Virus record (IMG/VR): IMGVR_UViG_3300036399_001285
Location: 1 to 25,902 of that record
Reading direction: 5' to 3' (one strand)
DNA from: a virus
DNA length: 25,902 nucleotides
Every line of letters starts with the position of its first letter. The stretch's first letter is position 1. The translations under genes and the position numbers were made by a program. This document shows positions 1 to 7,991 of the stretch, in pieces. The notes beneath the pieces were generated by a model, which worked only from the letters and a program-made list of their open reading frames with translations, was not told the DNA's origin and did not search any database.

Positions 1-330
1 GAGCCTGAGCTGTTCTTCCGGGACTATGCCGGCTGCAGCAAAGAGGTCCAGATCGTGAATCACGTCGTTTCGGGCACGATCACCATCGTGCGCCCGGCTG
101 ACCTGGCCACGTTCAACCCCTACGCGCTCTGCACCAACGGCACCCGCCAGGCCATCACGCTCACTCATGGCACCGCCGCCGGCAACAGGGTGATCCCGAC
201 GATCCCCTATGCCGTGTTCGGAGCACCCACCGAGGTGGACCTCGGCGGCACCTATGGCCTGCAGCTGCCGTTCGTCGGGAAGAACAGCGCCCCCGGCGCC
301 ACCGATTCCATGACCCTGACATTCACCTGA
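1..330 (+). CDS. Tail tube-type protein (5'-truncated)
   Basis: The reading frame is open from base 1 and ends at TGA 328-330, so the start lies outside the window; 109 codons are visible. The visible part is a beta-rich, Thr/Gly/Ala-rich C-terminal half with no catalytic motifs. I infer a major tail tube or related tail structural protein from position: it lies directly before a G/GT chaperone pair and the tape measure, where siphoviruses normally place the tube gene. The C-terminus (ending SMTLTFT) suits a beta-sandwich tube subunit. No family-specific motif was recognised, so this rests on synteny. An in-frame GTG at 55 could start a shorter product, but the upstream codons are equally protein-like and I treat them as part of the gene. 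Confidence 0.6.
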   Translation, partial: EPELFFRDYAGCSKEVQIVNHVVSGTITIVRPADLATFNPYALCTNGTRQAITLTHGTAAGNRVIPTIPYAVFGAPTEVDLGGTYGLQLPFVGKNSAPGATDSMTLTFT

Positions 331-343
331 GCCAGGCGGCTCA
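328..343 (+). other. Stem-loop over the stop codon of the tube gene
   Basis: TGAGCC (328-333) pairs perfectly with GGCTCA (338-343) across a 4-base loop, and the stem contains the stop codon. No T-run follows, so it is not a classical terminator. It could protect a 3' end or adjust the tube-to-chaperone transcript ratio, because tube protein is needed in much larger amounts. Function is inferred only. Confidence 0.35.
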
Positions 344-380
344 GGCTGGTGATTCTGAACCTTCACTACACCACCACCCC

Positions 381-776
381 ATGGGATTCAAGCTCTCCGT
401 CGCTACTAGCTACGAATGGAAAGTGGCCGGCAAGCTGGCCAACGAAAGCTATAGCTTTACCGCTGAATTTGCCTTTCTCGATCAGGAGCGGATCGACTAC
501 TTACTGGTGGCATCAGCAAGGCGATCAGCACTCCTGAAGCGCGGCGAGGATGACCCTGAACTGGAAGGGGTCAACCATCGGACCATCGCGGCCGAGGTGT
601 TGGTCGGTTGGTCTGGTGTGACCGACGACGAGGGCGATCGGTTGGGCTTCACCGCCGCATCAAAGGACAAAATCCTGAGAATCCAGGGGGTGGCCCAGGC
701 CGTGTGCGATGCCTGGGCCGAGAGCCTGGAGGGAGCCAAGCGGGGAAACTCCAAGGCGCCGCGCGGCATTGGCTGA
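381..776 (+). CDS. Tail assembly chaperone (lambda G-like, upstream frame)
   Basis: 131-residue, mixed-charge soluble protein starting at ATG 381 after a C/A-rich leader. It sits between the tube gene and the tape measure, the position of gpG-type chaperones, which keep the tape measure soluble while tube subunits polymerise. The strongest support is its 3' end: the heptamer G GGA AAC (743-749) is in exactly the X XXY YYZ phase of this frame, and the -1 frame continues as a T-like domain. The N-terminal third (about residues 1-45) looks beta-rich and the rest helical. The last eight codons are read only by ribosomes that do not shift. Family assignment is by context and the frameshift arrangement, not by recognised residues. 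Confidence 0.75.
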   Translation: MGFKLSVATSYEWKVAGKLANESYSFTAEFAFLDQERIDYLLVASARRSALLKRGEDDPELEGVNHRTIAAEVLVGWSGVTDDEGDRLGFTAASKDKILRIQGVAQAVCDAWAESLEGAKRGNSKAPRGIG

Positions 777-1093
777 GCGGCGCAAGGCCAGTTGATACAG
801 AGCGGCTGAGGCAAGAGGCCGAAGGCCTGGGCTTGAACGCTGAGGCCGTTGCCGAGCTGATCGGCACGCAAGAGCCCGAGCATTTTGAAGTCTGGCCCGA
901 GAACTGGCCGGCGGCGGAGCTCTTCATGCGCTGCCAGACCCAGTGGCGCACCGACAACGGCCACCGCACCGGCCTGATCTATTCCGAGCTGATCGCCATC
1001 GGTAGCCTGTATTCAGTGGAGAACCTGGGCCAAGTCGTGGAAGACGTGCAGGTGATCGAGGCCGAGATTCTGAATCAGGGGGCTAAAAGCTGA
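381..1093 (+). CDS. Tail assembly chaperone GT-like fusion made by -1 frameshift
   Basis: Predicted 237-residue product: 123 codons of the upstream frame (381-749), a one-base backward slip on G GGA AAC, then 114 codons in the -1 frame (749-1090, stop TGA 1091-1093). The downstream domain carries VWPENWPA followed by a TQW and a GLIYSEL segment, the pattern I associate with DUF1799, the T-like domain of siphovirus chaperones. Between the slip site and this domain the -1 frame has no ATG, GTG or TTG; its first ATG (about 926) is inside the domain, so independent initiation would truncate it. The known lambda system uses G GGA AAG in the same place. The TGA ending the fusion overlaps the tape-measure ATG as TGATG. 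Confidence 0.8.
743..783 (+). promoter_or_regulatory. Programmed -1 ribosomal frameshift signal
   Basis: Slippery heptamer GGGAAAC at 743-749 lies in the X_XXY_YYZ phase of the 381-776 frame. After a 6-base spacer, GCGCCGC (756-762) pairs perfectly with GCGGCGC (777-783), a 7-bp all-GC stem with a 14-base loop that contains the zero-frame TGA (774-776). Heptamer phase, spacer and stem together match the architecture of known bacterial and phage -1 signals. Frameshift efficiency cannot be read from sequence. Confidence 0.85.
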
Positions 1094-2721
1094 TGGCCAT
1101 GAACATGGATGCCCTGCTGAGGATCGCCGCCAAGGTCACTGGCGGCGAGCAGATCACAGCGCTGCAGGGCAAGTTCAGGCAGGTGGAGGGCGCCGCGCAG
1201 ACACTCACCAGCAGGATCGGCCCGCTGAGTGGGGCCCTAGGCGCATTGGCGCCGGTGGCCACCGTGGGCGGCCTGGCGGCGCTGGTGGGCAGGACGATCG
1301 AGGCGGGCGACACGTTCAACGACCTCAGCCAACGTACCGGCGTGAGCGTGGAATCCCTGGCCCGGTTCAACAAAGCGGCGGCCACCAGCGGCACCGACAT
1401 CGACTCGGTGGCCAAGGCGCTCGGCAAGCTCAGCAAGGGCATGTACGAAGCCGCCGAGACCGGCAAGGGCCCCACGGCAGCTGCCTTGAGGACGTTGGGA
1501 GTGAGCGCCAAGGATGCAGCCGGCAACCTGAAGACCGCCGATCAAGTCACTCTCGAGATTGCCAGCAAGTTCAAGGCCATGCCTGACGGCGTGGAGAAAA
1601 CAGCGCTGGCGATGCAGTTATTTGGCAAGGCTGGCGCCGAGATGATTCCGATGTTGAACGAAGGCGGCGCCGCCATCGAATCGCTTAGCGTCAAGATGAC
1701 CGGCGCCTTTGCAGAAAAAGCCGACGAATATAACGACAAGCTGGCCATGCTGGGCGGCAAGGTCGGCGCCCTGGCCACTGGGATCACCGTCGCACTGTTG
1801 CCGGCTCTTGATGCCACTGTCACCGTGCTCACGCTGGTGGTTGATGGCTTTGCCAATTTGCCCGGGCCCATCCAGGCCATCGTTGGCGGCCTAGCCCTGC
1901 TGGCGGTGAGCTTCACGGTGCTGGCCCCGATCGTGGCCAGCGTGCTCACGGTGCTGGGTGCGTTCCAGGGCCTCGCGATTGGCGCCACCATTGCTGGATG
2001 GCTGGGCGCGATCGGGCCGCTGACCACGGCACTGGCCACGTTTGCCGCCGCCATCGTCGGCTGGCCGTTGCTGATCGGTGCGGCTCTGGTGGCCGCGGGC
2101 GCGCTGATCTACGCCTTCCGCGATGACATCGGCAAGGTGATCGCCGCCATCGGCAAGACCATCCGCACCGGTATCAGCGCCGTGTGGGACTGGGCAAGCG
2201 GCGCCATGGGCAACGTGGCCACGGCACTGGCCGCGCCGTTTGAGAGCGCCGCCGGGGCCATTAAGAACGTGCTCCGCAGCGTGCTCCAGTTCGGCGCCCG
2301 GGTGATCAACACCTTCCTGGGTGCCATCAACCAGATGATCGGTGCCGTGAATGCCATCGCCGGCCGCCTCAATCTCCCCCAGCTGCCCACCTTTGGCGCC
2401 GTGTCGGTTCCCAGCTTCGAGGGCGGCGGCTACACCGGCAGCGCCCCGCGCTCCGGCGGCCTCGACGGCAAGGGCGGCTTCATGGCGATGTTGCACCCCC
2501 GCGAAACCGTGATCGACCACACAAGGGCCCGGGCCGGCGGGGGGAGCTCCACCCCCACCAACATCAGCATCCCGATCCAGACCGGCCCGGTCTACCAGCT
2601 GCCCGACGGCACCGACACCGTGAGCATGCAGGACTTCCAGGCCGGCATGCAGGCCCTGGCCGCCGGGATCCTGGGCCAGCTCGGCACACCTGCCGGCCGC
2701 GTGGCGCTGCGGGGTGCCTGA
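1093..2721 (+). CDS. Tail tape measure protein
   Basis: 542 residues; ATG 1093 overlaps the preceding TGA, and a second ATG lies six bases later. The N-terminal 220 residues are helical and Ala/Lys-rich, with phage-tape phrases such as TGVSVESLARF and MQLFGKAGAEMIPML. Residues about 225-345 hold several hydrophobic, Gly/Ala-rich helices typical of tape measures that insert into the host membrane during DNA injection. The C-terminus has the recurring signature GGLDGKGGFMAMLHPRETVI. Tape length sets tail length; at about 1.5 angstroms per residue, 542 residues implies a short tail near 80 nm. Position after the chaperones and before the hub genes agrees. Confidence 0.93.
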   Translation: MAMNMDALLRIAAKVTGGEQITALQGKFRQVEGAAQTLTSRIGPLSGALGALAPVATVGGLAALVGRTIEAGDTFNDLSQRTGVSVESLARFNKAAATSGTDIDSVAKALGKLSKGMYEAAETGKGPTAAALRTLGVSAKDAAGNLKTADQVTLEIASKFKAMPDGVEKTALAMQLFGKAGAEMIPMLNEGGAAIESLSVKMTGAFAEKADEYNDKLAMLGGKVGALATGITVALLPALDATVTVLTLVVDGFANLPGPIQAIVGGLALLAVSFTVLAPIVASVLTVLGAFQGLAIGATIAGWLGAIGPLTTALATFAAAIVGWPLLIGAALVAAGALIYAFRDDIGKVIAAIGKTIRTGISAVWDWASGAMGNVATALAAPFESAAGAIKNVLRSVLQFGARVINTFLGAINQMIGAVNAIAGRLNLPQLPTFGAVSVPSFEGGGYTGSAPRSGGLDGKGGFMAMLHPRETVIDHTRARAGGGSSTPTNISIPIQTGPVYQLPDGTDTVSMQDFQAGMQALAAGILGQLGTPAGRVALRGA

Positions 2722-2723
2722 GC

Positions 2724-3185
2724 ATGAGCACCGCGCAAGCTGCATTCCTGGAGCTGGGCGACGGGTTCGGCACCACCTTCGCTCGATGGCAGTCCTATGC
2801 GATCGATCAGATCCTGAGCTGGGATTCCCAGTCCTGGACCTATCAGCAGCTGGACTGGGCAGGCATCACCTCAGGCCAGGCCGTGGGCGATCAGGCCAAC
2901 ATCACCCTGCCGGCGGTGCCATCGGTTCTTCATCTGACCGAGCGGGCCAGGGCGGGCGCCTGGGTGGCCACACTGCGGGTGATCCAATGGGATGAAGAGC
3001 TGAGCTCCACTCCACCGGCCAGCGGCTATGTCCTGGCGGCCAGCTGCGTGGGCCAGGTGATCGGGGCCGGCGGCAGCCTGACGCAGATCACCTGGAAGCT
3101 GGGCTCTGCCCTGTCACCAATCGGGTCGCAGTTCCCGCCGCGCACGGCCATCACGGCATTGATCGGGGTGCCTTGCCGGTTATGA
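2724..3185 (+). CDS. Minor tail protein, likely distal tail/hub component
   Basis: 153 residues, two bases after the tape-measure stop. The protein looks beta-rich and ends with FPPRTAITALIGVPCRL. In siphoviruses the gene between tape measure and central tip protein usually encodes a distal-tail or hub adaptor (gpM/gpL-like), which I infer here. The stop TGA overlaps the next start as ATGA at 3182-3185. No catalytic motif and no Cys cluster typical of the iron-sulphur gpL proteins was seen: three Cys near the end are scattered. Confidence 0.65.
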   Translation: MSTAQAAFLELGDGFGTTFARWQSYAIDQILSWDSQSWTYQQLDWAGITSGQAVGDQANITLPAVPSVLHLTERARAGAWVATLRVIQWDEELSSTPPASGYVLAASCVGQVIGAGGSLTQITWKLGSALSPIGSQFPPRTAITALIGVPCRL

Positions 3186-5284
3186 CCGAATCCACCGCCT
3201 TCTCTGCCTCTGCCCGCACAGGTTCCAGCAGAGCAGCTCGGCCACCAGCGGCTCGCGCCAGCATCGCCCTCGCTGCGACTTTTGCCCCTGCCGCAGCCGC
3301 CCAATCCGGCAACCTCCCGCCGCCGGCCGCTGCCGTCGCCGCCGCCGGTAACTCGCCGCTGCAGGTGCCTCAGGCGGCCATGGTTGTGGGTGAGCCCATC
3401 CCGGTGATCTGGGGCCGCCGCCGCGGCTACGTCGGCGGCGTTTTGGTGTTTCCCCGGGCCACCGAGGCCAGGTTTGAGAACAACTCAACCACAGTGACCA
3501 GCCGCTACCACCTGGTGATCTGCGATGGCCTGCTGCCGGACATCCAGCGGCGCGACGTGCGACTGGGTGAATGCCGAATTGGCACCTTCTCCCAGAACTA
3601 CAACCAGCGGGCCGGATCCTGGACCCCCGGCAACTTCGCCACCGCGCAAACCGCTTACACCGTGCCGGCCTTCCCGACCTTCACCGGCGGCGGCGGCAAC
3701 TACCAAGACCTGAGCACCTTTGAGGCCGGGGCCACGTTCACCGGCGGGTCTGACGATTGGCGCCTGGGCTGGAACATCTTCCTGCGCGGCGGCACGATCG
3801 TGGAGCGCGGGCGGCTGCTTGACTCCACAGTGGCCAGCTCCGACAACATTGCCGACCTGGTGCTTTGGGCCCTGCAGCGGTCCGGCCGGGTGCCCGATGC
3901 AATGATCGATTTCCCCAGCCTCATCGCGGCTGCCAGGTTCACCGAGGCCAACGGGCTCTGGTGCAACGGCGAGTTCAGCGGCTCGACCAACCTGGGAGAT
4001 TGGCTGATTGGAATCCTGCCGCAGTTCCTGCTGCGTGAAACCAAGGTCGCCGGGCGGTTTGGCCTTCGGCCGCTGGTGCCCACCAACAGCGACGGCACGA
4101 TCAACACCGCGGCGATCGCCCCTGCGTGGGTCTTGACCGAGGCGGCGATCAAGCCCGAGAGCTATCAGATCGAGTTCAACGATCCGGCCAGCAGCAGGCC
4201 CACTCCGCTGGCGATGCTCTGGCGGCAGCAGCACGACGACACCGATGCGCCGATCGCGCGGACGCTGATCGTCGGCGATCCCAATGCACCAGGCCCACCC
4301 GAGCAGCACGACCTTAGCCAGTTCGCCACCAGCGAAAACCATCCGGCCAAGGTGGGCACCTATAAATTCACCCGGCGCACCCTCTCAACCCACACCGCCT
4401 CGGTGGTGTTGAGGCCCGGCAACCAGACCGGCCAGATTGTCGAGGGCGATATCGTTCAGATCTACCTGCAGGTGATCACCAGCCGGGAGCCTGCAAGCGT
4501 GATCAATTATTTCTACGTGGTGGAATCGATTGGCCACAACATCGCCGGTGACGAGACGTTGAGCCTCAGCCACTTCCCGGTCAACTCAAGCGGCCAAAGC
4601 CTGATCGCCTTGGCGGTGGCCGCTGCGGTGGGCACCGGCACGATCCTCCCCAGCAATCGGACCGGCAGCAGCTGTGACCTCCCTGGAGCAGCGGCCGACA
4701 CCAGCGTGCCAGCCAAAACGACCAGCGGGACACCGTTCAGCGCCAGCAGCGCCGGCGGCAGCAGCGGCGGTGGTGGCGGTGTTGCGCCAGGGTTCAACCC
4801 ATACGGGCCTGGCGGCGCACCCACAGACTCGCCACCGGCGCCAACCCCTGGCACTGGCCCGCCGACACCAACCACCGGCAGCCGGGTTGCCAATGGCGGC
4901 GGCCTGATCCCCCCCACGGATGGCACCAACTCAGCCGGCGGCACGGCGCTATGCCCCAATGGCTACGCTCGAATCAGTGGTTTCATAAGTGGCGGTGCGG
5001 TAGTCTCCGGCGTTGGGTTGTGCGGGGGAGGCCCAGCATTTATTGCAACAGACTTCCCTAGCTTTAGTTATGTAGCAACAACCACCGCAGGGATTTTTAC
5101 GGTTCAGACTTGGCGAGTCAGATGGATTGATCCAGACAACGGTCCACAGGAGTACGAAGCCTCTAGCGTTACATCGAATGTACCGTCAGAGCCTTTTGAT
5201 TGCCGGTTTACGATTGCTGCCACCTCTTATTCCTGCAGGCTTGACGACGGATCAGCCGGGCCAACTCTGCCTTTCCCGAGCTGA
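3182..5284 (+). CDS. Central tail-tip / host-specificity protein (J-like by position)
   Basis: 700 residues from ATG 3182 (ATGA overlap with the previous stop); an in-frame TTG at 3173 is a less likely start. Residues about 20-60 are Ala/Pro-rich low complexity. Next comes VVGEPIPVIWGRRRGYVGG and a long beta-rich region to about residue 480, resembling tail-tip proteins that cap the tube. About residues 500-590 form a Gly/Ser/Pro/Thr linker. The final 100 residues (from about base 4970) contain several Cys and are encoded by noticeably AT-richer DNA than the rest, suggesting an exchanged receptor-binding tip. It is the largest structural gene of the window. Assignment rests on position, size and architecture. 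Confidence 0.7.
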   Translation: MTESTAFSASARTGSSRAARPPAARASIALAATFAPAAAAQSGNLPPPAAAVAAAGNSPLQVPQAAMVVGEPIPVIWGRRRGYVGGVLVFPRATEARFENNSTTVTSRYHLVICDGLLPDIQRRDVRLGECRIGTFSQNYNQRAGSWTPGNFATAQTAYTVPAFPTFTGGGGNYQDLSTFEAGATFTGGSDDWRLGWNIFLRGGTIVERGRLLDSTVASSDNIADLVLWALQRSGRVPDAMIDFPSLIAAARFTEANGLWCNGEFSGSTNLGDWLIGILPQFLLRETKVAGRFGLRPLVPTNSDGTINTAAIAPAWVLTEAAIKPESYQIEFNDPASSRPTPLAMLWRQQHDDTDAPIARTLIVGDPNAPGPPEQHDLSQFATSENHPAKVGTYKFTRRTLSTHTASVVLRPGNQTGQIVEGDIVQIYLQVITSREPASVINYFYVVESIGHNIAGDETLSLSHFPVNSSGQSLIALAVAAAVGTGTILPSNRTGSSCDLPGAAADTSVPAKTTSGTPFSASSAGGSSGGGGGVAPGFNPYGPGGAPTDSPPAPTPGTGPPTPTTGSRVANGGGLIPPTDGTNSAGGTALCPNGYARISGFISGGAVVSGVGLCGGGPAFIATDFPSFSYVATTTAGIFTVQTWRVRWIDPDNGPQEYEASSVTSNVPSEPFDCRFTIAATSYSCRLDDGSAGPTLPFPS

Positions 5285-6405
5285 TGGCCACCTTCCCTCC
5301 CCTGATCCCGTCCGAGGCGCCGATCGCCCCCGGCGCCTGGCCCGCCACGGCGCACAAGAGCCTGAACGGCGCCGAGTCCAGGATCCGGCATGGCTCAGCG
5401 CCGACTGGGGGCCGCTGGAGCCCAGCTTTCGTCAACATCACAGAAGCCGACTACCTGGCGATCTTGGCCCACTACCGGGGGCAGCGCAGCGGCTTTGATC
5501 CGTTCGGGTTCAGCACCACCACGCTGGCCGCCGATCGCACCCCCGCCGGGTTCGCCTGGCTCTATGCCGGGCCGCCGCGGGTTGTCGATCAGCACGCGGA
5601 CTGCTTCACGGTGCAGTGTGAGTTCAGGTGCGAGCCGCGGGGGCTGGTGGTGACGCCGGGGAAGGCGTGGCGAACTGGGGCCACAACGCTCACGGTGGGA
5701 GCTAGAGATGGCGGAATTGTCTATGGCCCGACGGTTGCATGGGTGACCGCGGCAACGACCTTTGCGCCAGGGAGTAGAAGTGCCTCGTCCTCTTCCCTGC
5801 TTCTGCACATGGATGGCAGTGACGGCAGCACAACATTCATTAACAGCGGAGGCAGTGGAATCACCGTTACTGCCTACGGTAACGCTCAGATCAGTACAAC
5901 AGATCCAAAGTACGGCAGTGGCAGTCTTTTGCTTGACGGATCCGGCGACTACCTGCAAACTGTGGCTAGCTCTATTCTGCAGTTTGGCACTGGTGACTTC
6001 ACTGTTGAATGCTGGGTGAACGTTATTTCGGGTACAAGCAATAACGGTTTATTTACGTTTGGTAGCCCAAGCAGTGGGTTAGCTGTTGGGATCTATGAAG
6101 GTCAGTGGTTTTTAGATAGAGGAGACGGGAACAGTTTTTCAATGGGCGCTGCAACAACAGGATCATGGCAGCACTTAGCCGTGACGAGAAGCGGCGGCAG
6201 TCTGCGGTTTTTCATTGCTGGAACGCAAATAGGCGCAACCATAAGCACCTCAATCGACCTCACAGGCAACCAGCTAATAATAGGATATTACTATAGCAGC
6301 GGCTTTGCGATCAATGCTAGGGTCGATGAGTTTAGAGTTACGAAAGGAACCGCCTTGTATACCTCGACATTTACCCCGCCAACTGGGGCATTCCCTGATA
6401 CCTAA
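5284..6405 (+). CDS. Tail protein with C-terminal LamG/concanavalin-like adhesion domain
   Basis: 373 residues; ATG 5284 overlaps the preceding TGA. Residues 1-125 form a small tail domain with NGAESRIRHG at 28-37 and PAGFAWLYAGPP at 87-98, both echoed at the same or nearly the same positions in the 122-residue protein at 6856-7224. After a linker (about 126-165), residues 170-373 read as a LamG-like jelly roll: LLLHMDGSDGS, then YGSGSLLLDGSGDYL, FTVECWVN, WQHLAVTRSGGSLRFFI and VDEFRVTKGTALY. Such domains bind carbohydrate or peptide ligands, so a receptor-binding role is likely. DNA from about 5790 to 6400 is clearly AT-richer than the N-terminal part, pointing to modular acquisition. Confidence 0.85.
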   Translation: MATFPPLIPSEAPIAPGAWPATAHKSLNGAESRIRHGSAPTGGRWSPAFVNITEADYLAILAHYRGQRSGFDPFGFSTTTLAADRTPAGFAWLYAGPPRVVDQHADCFTVQCEFRCEPRGLVVTPGKAWRTGATTLTVGARDGGIVYGPTVAWVTAATTFAPGSRSASSSSLLLHMDGSDGSTTFINSGGSGITVTAYGNAQISTTDPKYGSGSLLLDGSGDYLQTVASSILQFGTGDFTVECWVNVISGTSNNGLFTFGSPSSGLAVGIYEGQWFLDRGDGNSFSMGAATTGSWQHLAVTRSGGSLRFFIAGTQIGATISTSIDLTGNQLIIGYYYSSGFAINARVDEFRVTKGTALYTSTFTPPTGAFPDT

Positions 6406-6430
6406 CATGCTCTCAGACTCCCGAGGCTGA

Positions 6431-6856
6431 ATGGCCAGCATCATTTACGATTCCTTCCTGGCTGACATGGCCAGCGGGGCTGCCAACACCTCGCACAGCT
6501 ACAAGGCCATGCTGGTGACCGGCTCCTATGCCGAGGATCGGGGCGCCCATAGCAAGCGCAGCAGCATCACCAACGAGGTCAGCGGAACCGGCTACACCGC
6601 CGGGGGCGTGGCGCTCACTCTCACGGCCAGCCTCAACACCACCACGCACGTTCTCACGCTCACAATCCCGGCGGTGAGCTGGCTAAACAGCTCCCTGACG
6701 GCACGTAAAATGATCGTCTACCGGGCCCGCGGCGGCGCCAGCAGCGCCGATGAGCTGGTGTGCTGCATCGACAATGGCACTGATCTGGTGAGCAGCTCCA
6801 CCACCATGACCTGGAACGCCAGCACCTGGACGCTCCCCCTCCCCGCGCCGGTCTGA
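6431..6856 (+). CDS. Conserved phage tail structural protein
   Basis: 141 residues from ATG 6431. The segment SYKAMLVTGSY followed by AHSKRSSITNEVSGTGYTAG matches a widespread phage structural family that often reads YKVMLV..Y.P....H..R.DVTNEV.GTGYTAGG; I recognise the family but it has no assigned enzymatic role. It is beta-rich and lies between two paralogous tail-tip genes, so it probably belongs to the tip or fibre. Its TGA overlaps the next ATG (TGATG, 6854-6858). The 25 bases separating it from the LamG gene have no clear ribosome-binding site. Confidence 0.75.
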   Translation: MASIIYDSFLADMASGAANTSHSYKAMLVTGSYAEDRGAHSKRSSITNEVSGTGYTAGGVALTLTASLNTTTHVLTLTIPAVSWLNSSLTARKMIVYRARGGASSADELVCCIDNGTDLVSSSTTMTWNASTWTLPLPAPV

Positions 6857-7224
6857 TGACGATCTTCCCCTCCATCGAGCCGCTGAAGCGCTCCTACGAC
6901 CTGGGGGCGCATCCAATCAGCACGGCCAGCTTCAACAACGGGGACGAGACGCGGTTCCTGCATGGCACCGTTGCGGTGGACGTGCCCATGGTCCTGGGCT
7001 TCCCGGCCCTGTCGCTGACCAAGGCCCGGCAGATCACCGGCCACTTCGACGCCCACGGTCTCACCCGGTCGTTCACAATCCCGGTTCATCTCTGGCGCAT
7101 GCACAGCAACCGCTACGACGTGGTGCCGATCGGGTTTGTCTGGCGCTATTCCGGCCCTCCGGAGGAAACCCCATTGGACGGGGGTCTCTACGACGTGGCC
7201 GTGTCCCTGCTCTCTGTTGGATGA
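6856..7224 (+). CDS. Tail-tip protein, paralogue of the N-domain of the LamG protein
   Basis: 122 residues; ATG 6856 overlaps the previous stop. Compared with residues 1-125 encoded from 5284, the two share an initial FP, NG-x-E-x-R-x2-HG at exactly residues 28-37 in both, and P-x-GF-x-W-x-Y-x-GPP (91-102 here, 87-98 there). The duplication is therefore visible at protein level, although the DNA has diverged. This copy has no adhesion domain. It probably forms part of the same tip ring as the longer paralogue or caps it. Confidence 0.7.
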   Translation: MTIFPSIEPLKRSYDLGAHPISTASFNNGDETRFLHGTVAVDVPMVLGFPALSLTKARQITGHFDAHGLTRSFTIPVHLWRMHSNRYDVVPIGFVWRYSGPPEETPLDGGLYDVAVSLLSVG

Positions 7225-7228
7225 CCCC

Positions 7229-7951
7229 ATGACCAACCTCACCACCGCATCAGTCCGCGCCGCCGTCGAGCACGCCGTCAAGGCTGGCAAGCTGGAGCCC
7301 CATCAGCTGGCTGCGTTCTCGGCCCTGGATCAGGCTCTGACGCCTGAGCAGCGCCGCGCTTTTACGGCGGACTGGAGGGCCGCGGGCAGCCCGGCGGCGG
7401 CACCGAAGCCGCCAGCACCCGAGCCGCAGCGGGTCGGGCTGGTGGGGCCGAAGAGGCGGCCCCACCTGAAGCCCGGTGATCACCACCTGGTGATGGACGA
7501 CCGGGCCGAAACGATCGCCGCTTTTGATCACAAGGGGCAGCAGCTCTGGAAGGTGGCGGCCCTGGCGCGGGGGCAGTCCACCGAGACGGACTGGAGATCG
7601 CGCAGCAGCGACACCCCGCCGGGGCTTTATCGCGTCGGCGCCATCTATCGGGATTACGAGGCTGATCCGACCACTACCTTCTCAATCGATCGGCGTTCCT
7701 ATGGGTGGTTTTCGTTCGACCTGGAGGGCATGGAAGGGCAGGAAGGGCCAGGCAGCCGGGACGGGCGGGACGGCATCATGATCCACGGGGGCGGCACCGC
7801 CTGCGGATGGCCTGGCGCGTGGCTGCCACTGCAGCCGCTCCATCCCACGCTCGGGTGCATTCGGATGCACAACAAGGACCTCAGGGATCGCGTGCTCCCC
7901 TTGGCCCAGATGGGGACCATCTATGTGTCGGTCTGGCAGGAAGGCGGCTGA
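7229..7951 (+). CDS. L,D-transpeptidase (YkuD-like) domain protein
   Basis: 240 residues; I chose ATG 7229, four bases after the previous stop. Residues 1-50 are helical and carry QLAAFSALDQALTPEQRRAF. Residues 50-80 form a Pro/Ala-rich linker. Residues about 84-235 resemble a YkuD domain, with IHGGG (His186) and HPTLGCIRMHNKD (Cys210, Arg212). In canonical enzymes the second motif reads S-x-G-C-(I/V)-R; here Ser is Thr. YkuD enzymes make or remodel 3-3 peptidoglycan cross-links through this Cys. No signal peptide or membrane segment is visible, so delivery would need a holin or virion packaging. Its place at the end of the tail module suggests either tail-borne wall remodelling or a lysis/superinfection role. 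Confidence 0.85.
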   Translation: MTNLTTASVRAAVEHAVKAGKLEPHQLAAFSALDQALTPEQRRAFTADWRAAGSPAAAPKPPAPEPQRVGLVGPKRRPHLKPGDHHLVMDDRAETIAAFDHKGQQLWKVAALARGQSTETDWRSRSSDTPPGLYRVGAIYRDYEADPTTTFSIDRRSYGWFSFDLEGMEGQEGPGSRDGRDGIMIHGGGTACGWPGAWLPLQPLHPTLGCIRMHNKDLRDRVLPLAQMGTIYVSVWQEGG

Positions 7952-7954
7952 TTT

Positions 7955-7988
7955 GCCTCCGCCACCCCATGCGGAAGCAGCCTGGCGG
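7955..7988 (-). repeat. Imperfect 34-bp direct repeat, copy beside the methyltransferase stop
   Basis: This stretch closely matches 9006-9040 (one indel and a few mismatches, about 30 of 34 bases). It begins three bases beyond the methyltransferase stop codon. Read leftward it would encode ARLLPHG, the same residues encoded by the other copy inside the gene. Confidence 0.7.
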
Positions 7989-7991
7989 TGA

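Noticed and set aside
1891-2745. Long leftward frame under the tape-measure gene
   Set aside because: Gly/Ala/His-rich composition is typical of an antisense shadow, and the tape measure is well supported.
3485-4342. Leftward 285-codon frame under the tail-tip gene
   Set aside because: Low-complexity shadow of a structural gene, with no start context or neighbours.
4970-6400. Diversity-generating retroelement target in the tail proteins
   Set aside because: No reverse transcriptase or template repeat is present in the window.
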